From Pseudomonas putida (lineage in GTDB: Bacteria; Pseudomonadota; Gammaproteobacteria; Pseudomonadales; Pseudomonadaceae), in contig NZ_JANHLK010000036.1 in NCBI RefSeq assembly GCF_028682635.1, positions 1 to 49,947 on the forward strand: 49,947 bases of DNA, in the 5' to 3' direction. The translations under genes and the position numbers were made by a program. The notes under the pieces were generated by a model that searched no databases, had not been told where the DNA came from, and saw only the letters and a program-made list of their open reading frames with translations. Below, in pieces: positions 15,501 to 25,154 of the stretch (position 1 is its first letter; each line of letters starts with the position of its first letter).

Positions 15501-17096
15501 GAATCGGTAGCCGAGCTCATCAATGCCCGCCTCCTGTTTGACCTTGCCTTCGAGCGCCAGCAGCGGCAACAGCAAGCGCAACTGGTCGCAGTAGAAGTTT
15601 TCCTGGCGTCGGGATTCCACGGGCTCGTCGATCAGCTTGCGTTTGATCAGCGCCGGGTACGCCTCGCCGATATTGACTTGTGCAGCCAGGGTGGTGAGGA
15701 ACGCTGGTGTGAGCCATGGCGGAACCGACTGACCGTGCAGGAACGATACGGTTGCCATGTAGGGCGCCTGGTTTTCCATGGCAAACTCGGCGAGCGTCTC
15801 GGTGCGGTGGTCGAGGGGGTTGGGCAGTGTGAAGTTGCCAGAGGTAAAGCTGTTGGTGATGTTGATTCGCAGTTCATTGAGCGGCAGCGTCGCGGCATCG
15901 ACTGCGCGGGTATCGGCGATGATCGCTTCAGCCATCAGGCGCTGGGCAAAGTCGATGATGGAAGGTATTTCGTTTCTGGCTGCCTTGTGCTCAGGCTGTC
16001 GATAGAGCTTGCCCAGTGCGGTGATGTAGCGGCTGTAGTCTTGAATGTCCTTGGGCGATGCGTTGCGCAGCCAGTCGGGAATCGCCGCGTGCAGTTGCAT
16101 GAGCCGCGCGTGTTCGGTTTCGTCGAGCCCGCTTTCGAGTTCGGTATCATCTTCGACCGGTTTTTCAAGGGAACCTATCAAGGCGATGGCATCAAGCTGT
16201 GACGAGACCAGGGCCCAGGCCATATGGTCAAAAACGTTGCCATCAGGCTCGAAAAGCCGCCATGTCAAGGTGCGCCCTTCGAGCGATTCCTCAAGGCGGG
16301 CGGGCAGCGAATTGCCCAATTGTTCCATTGAGCTGAACGACTCATAACCGCGCTCGATCGTGTACATCACCAGCAACTCGCGTTCGCGGCAGGTGGCCTT
16401 GAGCACCAGGGCCCCGCCGATCACGAGGTGGCTGGCAACCGTGTTTTTAACGATGTCGATATCGATCAGGCACGCCTGAATGGCCGATAGGCCGCTGTTC
16501 GAATTCTTTCGTGCGGCCTTGTCCGGGGCTTCGAACACTTCGCGCGCCATCGTGCACTCGTCGACGTCCCAGCCTTTTACCGTTTGCACATTCAATGCCT
16601 TGCGCAGTGAATCGGACAACTCCTGCCAGCGAGGGATTTTCTGGCCTGTCTGGTTCCAGTAATCGAGCTGGCGCTTCTGCAGTTCGACGAACAACTGTGG
16701 CACCGAGTCGTTGAGTACCTGGGCAATGTCTTCGATGCTGACGGCGAGATGAACCGGGTCGTTGGCGTCGGATTCCAGGGTCAGGAAATGTTCGCCTTCG
16801 AGATAGTTGGCGGTTGTGCCATACAGGCTCTGCAGGACAAGTGTGTGGGTGAGCGAAAGGAATTCGACCGACTCCATCTCGACGTGATCATCCACCACCC
16901 GCCATTGCGGGGTGGCGACGAGGGTTTTGTCAGGGGCGATGTTCAGTGCCGGGTAGCGCGTTGCCAATTTCTCGCGCAGCAGGTCCGAAGCGACTTCACT
17001 CGGCAGCGGACTGTGGCTGGTCTGGCTGACCAGATCACTTTTTTCGAGAAGGGGTGTCGAGTCTTTTGGGGCGATCGGTGTCGGGGTACTGGTCAT
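12564..17096 (-). CDS. giant DUF6543 (dermonecrotic-toxin-like) protein, copy B
   Basis: A 1,510-residue protein of a family common in plant- and soil-associated Pseudomonas. From the N-terminus: a conserved block with LEGEHFLTLES and ELQKRQLDYWNQT at about 90-150; a hydrophobic pair at about 704-734 and 754-772 (FAVTSNFLTGAVGTAVWVWQ, LLLITGIVLSHHAAM); WFQVMVSGEDPPHIVD then WFIDLRLRLRGGG near 910-924; a long helical, probably coiled-coil stretch at about 930-1250; a basic linker; and a C-terminal block with VAHFHYES at about 1440. There is no Sec signal. Its ATG overlaps the stop of copy A (ATGA, 17093-17096), so the two are co-translated. Base composition is less GC-rich than the flanks by eye. 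Toxin activity is inferred from the family name only, and no catalytic residues could be assigned. Confidence 0.8.
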   Translation of the reverse strand: MTSTPTPIAPKDSTPLLEKSDLVSQTSHSPLPSEVASDLLREKLATRYPALNIAPDKTLVATPQWRVVDDHVEMESVEFLSLTHTLVLQSLYGTTANYLEGEHFLTLESDANDPVHLAVSIEDIAQVLNDSVPQLFVELQKRQLDYWNQTGQKIPRWQELSDSLRKALNVQTVKGWDVDECTMAREVFEAPDKAARKNSNSGLSAIQACLIDIDIVKNTVASHLVIGGALVLKATCRERELLVMYTIERGYESFSSMEQLGNSLPARLEESLEGRTLTWRLFEPDGNVFDHMAWALVSSQLDAIALIGSLEKPVEDDTELESGLDETEHARLMQLHAAIPDWLRNASPKDIQDYSRYITALGKLYRQPEHKAARNEIPSIIDFAQRLMAEAIIADTRAVDAATLPLNELRINITNSFTSGNFTLPNPLDHRTETLAEFAMENQAPYMATVSFLHGQSVPPWLTPAFLTTLAAQVNIGEAYPALIKRKLIDEPVESRRQENFYCDQLRLLLPLLALEGKVKQEAGIDELGYRFICELLDSDTEKAHSIAIYPLKLTPQHRLISSSDSVENMFLISPRNAESGPCLLYRPMQDLPLLQFPSRQNLLYALHQPGELRDSVLAWLPDNTLSYEYDQYVLPTGLPSPWIVAEQLVNPFKQAQGFGQVTFANDEITGNVLSALFKSNARALVDLADRQSQSNAERRWTLLKESSWALFAVTSNFLTGAVGTAVWVWQTINEIQQAIDASNRGDSFIEWTSLSDLLLITGIVLSHHAAMRRNTLSGKPRLARPSLEKPTLPGGEPVTVQFDPAPLVAELAPGHRSSLEVAGSVPRRTPAALGTYLDTFKVAAIDITDRNVTKVNEKPPHLYQHNDRNFAQVGERWFQVMVSGEDPPHIVDPDEPNRSGPLLTHNAKGEWFIDLRLRLRGGGGNAFSKPLVAANEMRFKELEESLTSFSDQQKVLEDELSTLQTDMQKSTQEHFESLSKAYAQKLEVTITAYRQALEKLREWRTLGGSKNYVHELLRISTSLQKNLSLWFVIKRTEYAQATRMMTDTGQTEPMPLKTYVANIQVATDLSQEMVEKLELSHSTIEGLRAAGRSGIERANEIKKLAPSFNVLDLKTNEIGMAQELCLEDKASPLMPQARDAVGKIIVSAAKAAIQVADMAAAGDNLRPLQSRIEALDSLIETFADADQRLQELPDAYPDLLKPARLLHLRGLIGEFAQLAQNRLQALLPQPPKPLQKATTSSRQASYHQPAKVRKTRPKAPAKSEPGTTAQAPLTPIAPMIRQQPASTLSDEELIAAAMDLNLDTSRFIERTAKDALRPRRIPADIQDLFDQQALKLEQGADSVDQAVLRSKKRDGEPLPVATLSLEMRAAARQMREEGISVRAKLYKLRKPTQTAFKWMHEHQQVDVAADPRGRIQTTGMGDFFREYRILDKAKGKTIWVAHFHYESLTSPADQPTAAHLKIADDYLKTLSPDQQTALSAFEPIDGVLRKLVDPDLRKLFWDMEPKAKS

Positions 17097-20000
17097 GATG
17101 TCGTGCCCCCGGTTTTCGCTTTCGGCAAGAACAATGATCGAGCCAGTTGTGGACTGATCTCGCTGCGGTAGATCGCGATCAACTCGTTGTTGCTGACCGT
17201 GCGCAGATCAAACGCGCCGCCCAGTGTGCGTTGCGCTTCGGTTTTCAAGTGCGCCGCACTGTAGGCGTCGGCAGCGGCGGAGGGCGTCGGGTAGTGAAAG
17301 TGGGCGTACCAGAGCACTTTGGCGGAGCTGGCGTCACGAATTTCATACTCCTCGAGATAGTCCTTGCGGTGCCCTTTGAGCCGCTTGCGCCCCGCAGTCT
17401 TGACGATGACGACCAACCCTTGGCTGTGCAGCCATTCGACGCGAGCGACGGTGGGAGGTTGTTGCTTGGTCATGCTGATTCGAGTCTGGAGACCCTTTTG
17501 ATCAAGGCTGACCGCGCCCTCATTAAGCTGTTTGGCCATGCTCACAGCGGAGCCCGGACCGCCGTCAGTAATGTTCAGCTTGGTCAGGGCCTTTTCGATG
17601 GCGGTCGCGGCGTCCTCCATCCGGCGGGCCCTTTGTTGGAAAAGGTCCTCGATTTCCACGGGGATACGCCCCGGCCGTTTGGCGTGGGCCTCGGTTCTGC
17701 GGGTAAATTCGTCCAGCTCGTCGAGTAAGGCTTGTCCCGTCTGGGTACTGGTCTTCAGATCAACCGGACCGGTGGCCTCAGGCGCGCGCGAGCTCGACAC
17801 ATGTTCGAGCCAGACACCGGGCGTTTTCTCGTGAAAGGTCACGACCTTGCCGCTCAATGTCGAGGTCACATCGAGCAGCTCGGTGCCATCAGCGCTGGTA
17901 CGCTCGCGCAGCTTGCCGACGACCGTTCCCTTGAAACGGGTCTTGATCACGCGCCTGGGCGCAGGCGCCGGGCGTGAGGGGCCGGGCGTCGGTTCCAGCA
18001 TCCTGCGCTCATTGAGCAGGCTCGCCAGGTGTCTCTCGCTGCGCTTTTTGAATTCTTCGATTTGCTGGCGCATCCGCTCCAGCGGGGGCTGTAGCAATTG
18101 CCCCGAATACTCGTCGGGCAGATCGACGATTCGTTGGTCCAGGGTTGCGTATTGCTCCACCAGATCATTGAAGCCGTCGATGCGTTCTTCCAGGCCAAGC
18201 TCATGGTCCTGGGCCGCCAGGTCGATGGACGACTGGATGGTAAGGCCGGCATCTTCGACGAGTCGCTGCATGGCCTGGCTGGCTGGCGCGGTGTCGACCG
18301 TGGCGCTGTCGTCGAGGCATAACTCCTGCGCCAGGCTGATCTGGAACAGCTTCAGATCCTGCAGGTCGAACTTCGGCAGTTGCGCCTTGCATTGGCGGGC
18401 CGCTTCCCCCGCCTCTTTGCCCAGGCGCATCAGATCCTCGATGCGGGCGTGGGCGAACTCGATCTTCTCAATGTAGCCCTGGGTCATGTCGCTGGTGAGC
18501 TGATGGACCTGGCGGGGAGTCTGGGTGCCTTCGAGGGTCTCATTGTCCAGCAAGGCAAGGGACCTGCGCATGCTTTCTCCGAACGCCAGGTTTTGCCGGG
18601 TGAACCATTTCTCCGTCAGTAACAGCTGATAGTCCAGGCAACTGACCGTGACCGGGCGATAATTGACGATGGGCTCAATGGCGTTGAAATTCTTCACTTG
18701 GTCGATGTAGGCGCCGTAGGCCGCCAGCTGTGAGTCCAGCAGGTCGAGCAGGGGCTGGCGATTTGCATCGGTGGCGGCCTTTTCCGCGGCCTCGAGTTCA
18801 TTTTGCAGTTCAAGCTTGCGGGCATCGAACGTGGTCAGTTGTTTCCTCAAATCCTCCCTGTGCTGTTGGTTCTTGCGTTCGATTTCCCTTCGGGCCCTAC
18901 CGCCGCCGCGCAGCCGCAGGCGTGTGTCGACGAACCATTCGCCCTTTTCCGAGTGAATCAACAGGGGCCCCGTCCTGGCCGGGGTTTGTCTTGAATCGAT
19001 GATCTGCACATCACCGTTGTCATTGAGCATCACTTCAAACCAGCGCTGATTGATTCGGGCATACCATTTCTGCTCGAGCGGGATCAGGAAGCGATGAGGA
19101 CCGGACACGGCAGGTGTGTCTTTCAATGCCGCAGGCTTGGCAATCGCCAGGCTGTCCAGCAAGACCCCCAGCGGCACGCTTGGCAACAAGCCTTGGGTGT
19201 AGACCGACGTTTCATGGTTGGCAGGCAACTGCTCGGCGGCGACATCGGCCGCTTGATTCAGGGTGATTTTTGCCGGCCGCAGGGGTCTGGAAGCCGGTGT
19301 CGAAACCTTCTCGACGGTCTGCGGCGCAGGTTTGTCGCGACTTGCCGCGTGATGGGCAAGCACCATGCCCAGTGACAGGAACAGATCGGTCAGCGCGGCC
19401 CATTGTTGATCACTGTCGCCGACTTCGCGGGCTTCATTGGCTTCATGCAGGTCATCCATGATTTGCCAGATCCAGGCGGCCGTCCCGGCGGTGCGACCGA
19501 GGAAGGGCAGGGCAACATTGAACAGCATCCATGCGCCCTGTTTAAACGTCGCCCAACGCCGTTCTCCATTGGACACCGATTGCCTGTCCGCCAGGGTGAC
19601 CAGTGCATTGGCGTTGGCGTTGAACACCGCTTGCAGCGGCGGCTCAGGGAGTGGCGCAGGACTGAAGGTGACAGCCCCCATCATGCCCAATGTCGAGGTG
19701 GGGTCGACCAACCACTGCGAGAGCGTCCAGACCGAGGGCAGCTCTCCTGGGAAGACATACTGGGAATAGTTGAAGTACAGGTCTTGCGGCAGCCAGGCCA
19801 GGACCGACTGGCGTAGCGCCTTGTCGTGTTTGATCGCGTACAGCAGATTCGCCTCGCTGGAATACTGCGTCAGCGGATGATCGAGCAGCGGTCGATACAG
19901 CAGACATGGCCCCTTGTCGGCCAGTTTCGGCCCGATCAGGAACATGTTGGCCACTTCGTCGGCCTTGTTGTCGCTGCGTCCCCCTGGAATGAATGCCAAC

Positions 20001-21670
20001 GGACGAATGGCGATTTCCTGCCCGTCGACGTAGCGATCGGCCGTCTTTTCCTGCAAGGCGGCGACCACGTACCGATAGCCCTGTTCGTCGATGCCGCTGG
20101 CCCCGCCACGGATCTTCAGTTGCAGCGCCAGCAGCGGCAGTTGCAGGTGCAGTTGGCTGGTGTAGAGGCGTTGTCGACGCAGGCTTTCCCCGGGATCGAC
20201 CAGCAACTTGTTCTTGATCAGCTCTGGGTAGGTTTTGCCGATGTTGACGGTGCTGACCAGTTCTTCCAGGTAGGCCGGCGTCAGCCACGCAGGCGCGGCC
20301 TCACCGTCGTTGTATTGCACGGTTTTGTCGCCCAGCGGCAGGCCGGCGAGGTTCTGCAATGCAAATTCAGCCAACGACATTTTCAGGGTCTGTGTCTGGC
20401 CGGGCACGATGACCGCGCCGAGCACAACCAGGCTGGTAATGCTGACTTCGATGTCCGCCAGTTTCAGTGAGGTCGCGGCTGCCTGATCCTTGATCTTCTG
20501 GTCCTTGATCATCTGATCGGTCAACGCCTGCAGGGCAAAATCAGGCAGCGCGGCAATGCCTTCATCAAAGGTCTGGCCGTGGTGCTGTTCACGCAGCAGC
20601 GCCAGGTCCATCAAGTGTCGGCTGTAGCGGGTCAGATCGGTGGGCGACGCGTTTGCCAGCCAGTCCGGCAACAGGTGCTGGATCTGGCTGTAGCGCGACG
20701 TCGAGGGTGGGTGAAGTTGCGAGAAATTGTTCGCCGATGCGGCCACCTGCGGATCAAGGGTTGGGGCCCAGGTGGCATTACCAAAGGCGCCGATGGCGTC
20801 GATCTCAAGGGCAATCAGCGCCCAGGCCTGATGCTCGAAAAACATCCCTGCGGGCTCGTACAGGCGCCATTGCAACGTGCGGTCATGTCTGGACGTGACC
20901 ATGCGCCCGGACAGCATTTCGCCCAATAACGCCAGCGAATCGTAGCGCTTGAAGCCTTCGGCGATCGAATGGGTCACGACAAGGGTGCGATCCTCCAGTG
21001 TGCCCACCAGCACCGCCATTTCCAGGACCCACGAGTGTTTGCTCGTGGCGGTATCGAGGCTATCGATATCGATCAGGCAGGCCTTGGTCTGGTAGCGGTC
21101 GTGAGCTGCTCGTTCGTGCTTGTCGGGGTACTGGAAAAGGGACAGGGCCATTTCTCGCAGGTCCTCGTCCCAGTCCGTCACCTTGTCGACGTTCCAGAGC
21201 TTGTGTAGCGCGTCGCGCAACTGATGCCAGCGCGGCGTCGAGTCCGCGATGGGCCGGTTCCAGTAATCGAGTTGTTGCTCCTGATAGGCAACGAACAATA
21301 ATTTGGCCAATGTGTTGAGCAGGCATCCGACGGCGTTGATCTTGACCGGTAGATGAGTTAACGGCTCGACTCCCGGTTGCCGTGTCAGGAAATGTTCACC
21401 GTCGAGATAGGTCACCGATTTGCCTGACAGGCTCAGTCTTACCAGCACCTCGGTCAGGAATTCAAAATGGCTCGTACCTGGAACGACTTGAGCGTCGGTC
21501 ATGATCCAGGCAGGTGTCACCACCATCGTCACATTCGGGTCGATGTGCAGATTGGGGTAGTGGATGTCGAGGGCGGTACGTAGTGATTTTGCAGCGACTT
21601 CCCTGATCGAAGGACCTGCCACCAGTTGGGTCAGTACGTCGTCGGGGTTTATGGCGGGCGAGTCGGGCAT
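17093..21670 (-). CDS. giant DUF6543 (dermonecrotic-toxin-like) protein, copy A
   Basis: A 1,525-residue paralogue of the following gene with the same block order: YLDGEHFLTRQPG and AYQEQQLDYWNRP at about 90-140; two hydrophobic stretches at about 711-735 and 757-773 (FNVALPFLGRTAGTAAWIWQ, LFLSLGMVLAHHAA); WFEVMLNDNGDVQIID and WFVDTRLRLRGGG near 912-925; helical repeats at about 930-1250; and a C-terminal LEEYEIRD...WYAHFHYPTP block near 1455. ATG 21670 is chosen since AGGA lies upstream; an in-frame TTG at 21709 has no such site. It is the first gene of a two-gene operon. No secretion signal, secretion-system gene or clear immunity gene lies beside it. Function unknown; a host- or competitor-directed effector is the common guess. 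Confidence 0.8.
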   Translation of the reverse strand: MPDSPAINPDDVLTQLVAGPSIREVAAKSLRTALDIHYPNLHIDPNVTMVVTPAWIMTDAQVVPGTSHFEFLTEVLVRLSLSGKSVTYLDGEHFLTRQPGVEPLTHLPVKINAVGCLLNTLAKLLFVAYQEQQLDYWNRPIADSTPRWHQLRDALHKLWNVDKVTDWDEDLREMALSLFQYPDKHERAAHDRYQTKACLIDIDSLDTATSKHSWVLEMAVLVGTLEDRTLVVTHSIAEGFKRYDSLALLGEMLSGRMVTSRHDRTLQWRLYEPAGMFFEHQAWALIALEIDAIGAFGNATWAPTLDPQVAASANNFSQLHPPSTSRYSQIQHLLPDWLANASPTDLTRYSRHLMDLALLREQHHGQTFDEGIAALPDFALQALTDQMIKDQKIKDQAAATSLKLADIEVSITSLVVLGAVIVPGQTQTLKMSLAEFALQNLAGLPLGDKTVQYNDGEAAPAWLTPAYLEELVSTVNIGKTYPELIKNKLLVDPGESLRRQRLYTSQLHLQLPLLALQLKIRGGASGIDEQGYRYVVAALQEKTADRYVDGQEIAIRPLAFIPGGRSDNKADEVANMFLIGPKLADKGPCLLYRPLLDHPLTQYSSEANLLYAIKHDKALRQSVLAWLPQDLYFNYSQYVFPGELPSVWTLSQWLVDPTSTLGMMGAVTFSPAPLPEPPLQAVFNANANALVTLADRQSVSNGERRWATFKQGAWMLFNVALPFLGRTAGTAAWIWQIMDDLHEANEAREVGDSDQQWAALTDLFLSLGMVLAHHAASRDKPAPQTVEKVSTPASRPLRPAKITLNQAADVAAEQLPANHETSVYTQGLLPSVPLGVLLDSLAIAKPAALKDTPAVSGPHRFLIPLEQKWYARINQRWFEVMLNDNGDVQIIDSRQTPARTGPLLIHSEKGEWFVDTRLRLRGGGRARREIERKNQQHREDLRKQLTTFDARKLELQNELEAAEKAATDANRQPLLDLLDSQLAAYGAYIDQVKNFNAIEPIVNYRPVTVSCLDYQLLLTEKWFTRQNLAFGESMRRSLALLDNETLEGTQTPRQVHQLTSDMTQGYIEKIEFAHARIEDLMRLGKEAGEAARQCKAQLPKFDLQDLKLFQISLAQELCLDDSATVDTAPASQAMQRLVEDAGLTIQSSIDLAAQDHELGLEERIDGFNDLVEQYATLDQRIVDLPDEYSGQLLQPPLERMRQQIEEFKKRSERHLASLLNERRMLEPTPGPSRPAPAPRRVIKTRFKGTVVGKLRERTSADGTELLDVTSTLSGKVVTFHEKTPGVWLEHVSSSRAPEATGPVDLKTSTQTGQALLDELDEFTRRTEAHAKRPGRIPVEIEDLFQQRARRMEDAATAIEKALTKLNITDGGPGSAVSMAKQLNEGAVSLDQKGLQTRISMTKQQPPTVARVEWLHSQGLVVIVKTAGRKRLKGHRKDYLEEYEIRDASSAKVLWYAHFHYPTPSAAADAYSAAHLKTEAQRTLGGAFDLRTVSNNELIAIYRSEISPQLARSLFLPKAKTGGTTS

Positions 21671-21772
21671 GGCCGTTTCCTGTGTCCGGTGGAGCGCTGC
21701 GGGGGGCAACGCGGTTTTCGGGCAAGGTAGAGGGCTGGCGGTGGCTCAGGGTGGTAGATATGTATCGCTGAC

Positions 21773-21800
21773 AAAAAAGACCCGCGTCACTGCGGGTCTT
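21773..21800 (-). terminator. intrinsic terminator of the acetylpolyamine operon
   Basis: On the minus strand AAGACCCGC and GCGGGTCTT form a 9-bp stem with a six-base loop, followed by a run of T. It begins ten bases after the stop of the binding-protein gene and separates that operon from the giant genes. Confidence 0.92.
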
Positions 21801-21809
21801 CTGTTTCAA

Positions 21810-22906
21810 CTAGGTTCCGGATTTGATCTTGGTCCAGGCCCGGGTGCGTGCGCGTTCGGCATCCCGTGGCAACGGCTGCAGGGTGTAGAGCGTGCCCATC
21901 GCCGCTTCGGTCGGGTACAGGTTGGGGTTATTGCGGATCGCCGGGTCCACCAGTTCCGTGGCGTCCTTGTTCGGGTTCGGATAACCCACGAAGTCGCTGA
22001 CCGGCGCGATCACCTGGGGTTGCAGCAGGTAGTTGATGAAGGTGTAGGCGTCCTCCGGGTTCTTCGCGCCTTTGGGGATGGCGAGCATGTCGAACCAGAT
22101 CGGCGCGCCTTCCTTGGGCAGGCGCATGTCGACGACCACACCGTTCTTGGCTTCCTTGGCGCGGTTGGCGGCCTGGGAGAAGCTGCCGGAGTAACCGACG
22201 GCGACGCAGATGTCGCCGTTGGCGATGTCGGCCATGTACTTGGAGGAGTGGAAGTAGGTGACGTACGGACGGATCTTCATCAGCAGCGCTTCAGCCTTGT
22301 CGTAGTCCGCGGGCTTCTTGCTGTTGGGGTCCAGGCCCAGGTGTTGCAGGGCCAGGGGCAGGATCTCCGAGGGCGAGTCGAGCAGGGCGACGCCGCACTG
22401 CTTGAGCTTGCTGATGTTTTCTTCCTTGAAGATCAGGTCCCAGCTGTCCACCGGTGCGTCGGCCCCCAGTGCGGCCTTGACCTTGTCGGGGTTGAAGCCG
22501 ATCAGGATGGTGCCGTACATGTAGGGCGCGGCGAACTTGTTGCCCGGGTCGTTGGCCTCGATCAGCTTCATCAGCTTGGGATCGAGGTGGTTCCAGTTCG
22601 GCAACTTGCTGCGATCCAGCGGCTGGAACACGCCGGCTTCGATCTGCTTGGCAAGGAACACGTTGGACGGCACCACCACGTCGTAGCCGGAGTTGCCGGT
22701 CAGCAGCTTGGCTTCCAGCGCCTCGTTGGTGTCGAAGATGTCATAGACCAGTTTGACCTGGGGGTTCTGCGCCTTGAAATCCTCCAGGGCCTTGGGGGTG
22801 ATGTAGTCGAACCAGTTGTAGACGCGCAGCGTTCGTTCTTCGGCGTGAGCGCCAGTACTGAGCAGCGCCGCGCACAGGGCCGGAGCAATGACATGCTTGA
22901 TCTTGT

Positions 22907-22910
<4 letters not shown>
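21810..22910 (-). CDS. periplasmic polyamine-binding protein (SpuD/PotF type)
   Basis: A 366-residue ABC-transporter binding protein with a Sec signal (MNKIKHVIAPALCAALL, cleavage near GAHA). It has the family blocks LRVYNWFDYITPKALEDF, YDVVVPSNVFLAKQI, APYMYGTILIGFN and CVAVGYSGSFSQAA. It overlaps the preceding amidohydrolase gene by four bases (22907-22910). No permease or ATPase gene is present, so it must work with a transporter encoded elsewhere or act as a scavenger or sensor. Pairing with the amidohydrolase, as I recall for PA1409-PA1410 in P. aeruginosa, points to acetylpolyamines as ligands; that is inference. Confidence 0.92.
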
Positions 22911-23932
<1,022 letters not shown>

Positions 23933-23933
23933 T

Positions 23934-23941
23934 TTGTTGTT
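23934..23941 (-). promoter_or_regulatory. CA motif (Hfq/Crc target) at the amidohydrolase start
   Basis: AACAACAA lies between the GGAG ribosome site and the ATG on the minus strand and matches AAnAAnAA exactly. Occupied by Hfq and Crc, it would close the translation start during growth on preferred carbon sources. Confidence 0.65.
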
Positions 23942-24062
23942 CTCCGCAGGCTGTTTCGGTTGCATACAGTCTTGCGGCGTCGAGCGTTTCGGAGAACGGC
24001 AGGAAAGGCCAAAAGGGGATTAATATGGCCAAAATGATTGACCGAAATTCGCCCCTTGTACC

Positions 24063-24092
24063 TGTAGGAGCTGCCGAAGGCTGCGATCTTTT
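24063..24092 (+). repeat. single REP element, TGTAGGAGCTGCCG family
   Basis: Thirty bases starting TGTAGGAGCTGCCG and ending GCTGCGATCTTTT differ at one position from the right arm of the pair at 42791-42820. It stands alone between the AraC gene and the amidohydrolase promoter. Confidence 0.88.
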
Positions 24093-24097
24093 GATCT

Positions 24098-25090
24098 TCA
24101 GGGCCGAAACTGACTGGGCGCCACCCCACTCCAGCGCACAAACGCATGGCGGAAACTCGCGGTCTCGCTGAAACCCAACGCTTCGGCAATCCGGTAGATC
24201 GGCATCTGGTCCTCACACAACATCTGCTTGGCCTGCTCGAATCTCAACTCATCCAGCAATTCCTGATAACTGCACCCCAGATCCTTGAGATGCCGACGCA
24301 AGGTGCGCGCTGAACAATTCATCTGTTCGGCCAACCCTTCAAGCCCAGGCGCCGGATTCAATTGCGCGCTGAGCAACTGGCGAATCCGCCCCAACCACGC
24401 CTGGCGTCCGGTGAACTCGGTGTTCTGCTTGCGGCAGCGTTCGGCCATGGCCTGGTGGGTGATGACATCCGCCAGCGGCAGGGGTTGATCGAGCCAGCGC
24501 TTGTCGAAGGCAAAGGCATTGTTGCGTGCCCCGAAGTGCAGCGGGCAGTCGAAGTGTTCGGCGTAGCTCGCCTCATAGTCGGGCGCGGCATGTTCGAAGC
24601 GCGCGGCGAGCAGCGGCAGGACATGCCCGAGCAGGTCGTCGCAAATGACTTTCAGCGACACCAGGCAGAACTCGGCGTTGAACACCGCCAGCGCCGGATT
24701 CTCCCGGTAATCGGCGGCGACGAACCAGACGCACTCGTCGTCCTCTTCCAGGCTCAGCTCGAAAAGTGTTCCCAACAGCGCCGGATAACGCATCGCCAGG
24801 CGTAACGCGTCACCGAAGGTGGCACTGGTGAGCAGGGCATAGCCCAGTATGCCGTAGGACGAAACGTGCATCCGTTGGCCCAGTTCCAGGCCGATATCAC
24901 GCTTGAGCGCGACGGCGTTGGCGCAGACCTGCATTTCCTGGTTGGTGGTAATACGGGTGTCCGCCCGGCTAAGGTCCGCGGCGCTGATGCCGCTGCCGGC
25001 CAACAAGGCTTCGCTGGACAGGCCTTCGGCCTTGAAGGCGTTGAGCACCAGGGAGACGGCGTTGAGGGTGGTCAGATGGGAGTGGAGCAT
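24098..25090 (-). CDS. AraC-family regulator with arabinose-binding-like N-terminal domain
   Basis: A 330-residue regulator. The N-terminal two thirds (about 15-200) resemble the 'Arabinose_bd' domain of OruR/ArgR-like AraC proteins. The C-terminus has two helix-turn-helix motifs, LEGLAEQMNCSARTLRRHLKDLGCSYQELLDELR and PIYRIAEALGFSETASFRHAFVRWSG. The start is the ATG at 25090; the frame continues upstream only to a TTG with no ribosome site. A strong inverted repeat (25091-25124) lies directly before the ATG. It is upstream of the acetylpolyamine operon on the same strand, so it may control that operon, but it could equally regulate the LysE gene. Ligand unknown. Confidence 0.9.
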   Translation of the reverse strand: MLHSHLTTLNAVSLVLNAFKAEGLSSEALLAGSGISAADLSRADTRITTNQEMQVCANAVALKRDIGLELGQRMHVSSYGILGYALLTSATFGDALRLAMRYPALLGTLFELSLEEDDECVWFVAADYRENPALAVFNAEFCLVSLKVICDDLLGHVLPLLAARFEHAAPDYEASYAEHFDCPLHFGARNNAFAFDKRWLDQPLPLADVITHQAMAERCRKQNTEFTGRQAWLGRIRQLLSAQLNPAPGLEGLAEQMNCSARTLRRHLKDLGCSYQELLDELRFEQAKQMLCEDQMPIYRIAEALGFSETASFRHAFVRWSGVAPSQFRP

Positions 25091-25124
25091 GCTCGGTTCC
25101 GGCGTGGGGGTGCTGGAACCGAGC
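25091..25124. repeat. perfect 10-bp inverted repeat touching the AraC start codon
   Basis: GCTCGGTTCC (25091-25100) and GGAACCGAGC (25115-25124) are exact complements with a 14-base loop. In mRNA from the minus strand the stem would end at the AUG, leaving no open ribosome site. It may limit translation, end LysE transcripts, or be an operator. Confidence 0.8.
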
Positions 25125-25154
25125 AACTTGTGTGCCGGTTTGAGTCAGTGAGCC

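Noticed and set aside
12564..21670. Prophage or transposon carrying the giant genes
   Set aside because: No integrase, transposase, terminal repeats or tRNA scar was seen at either edge.
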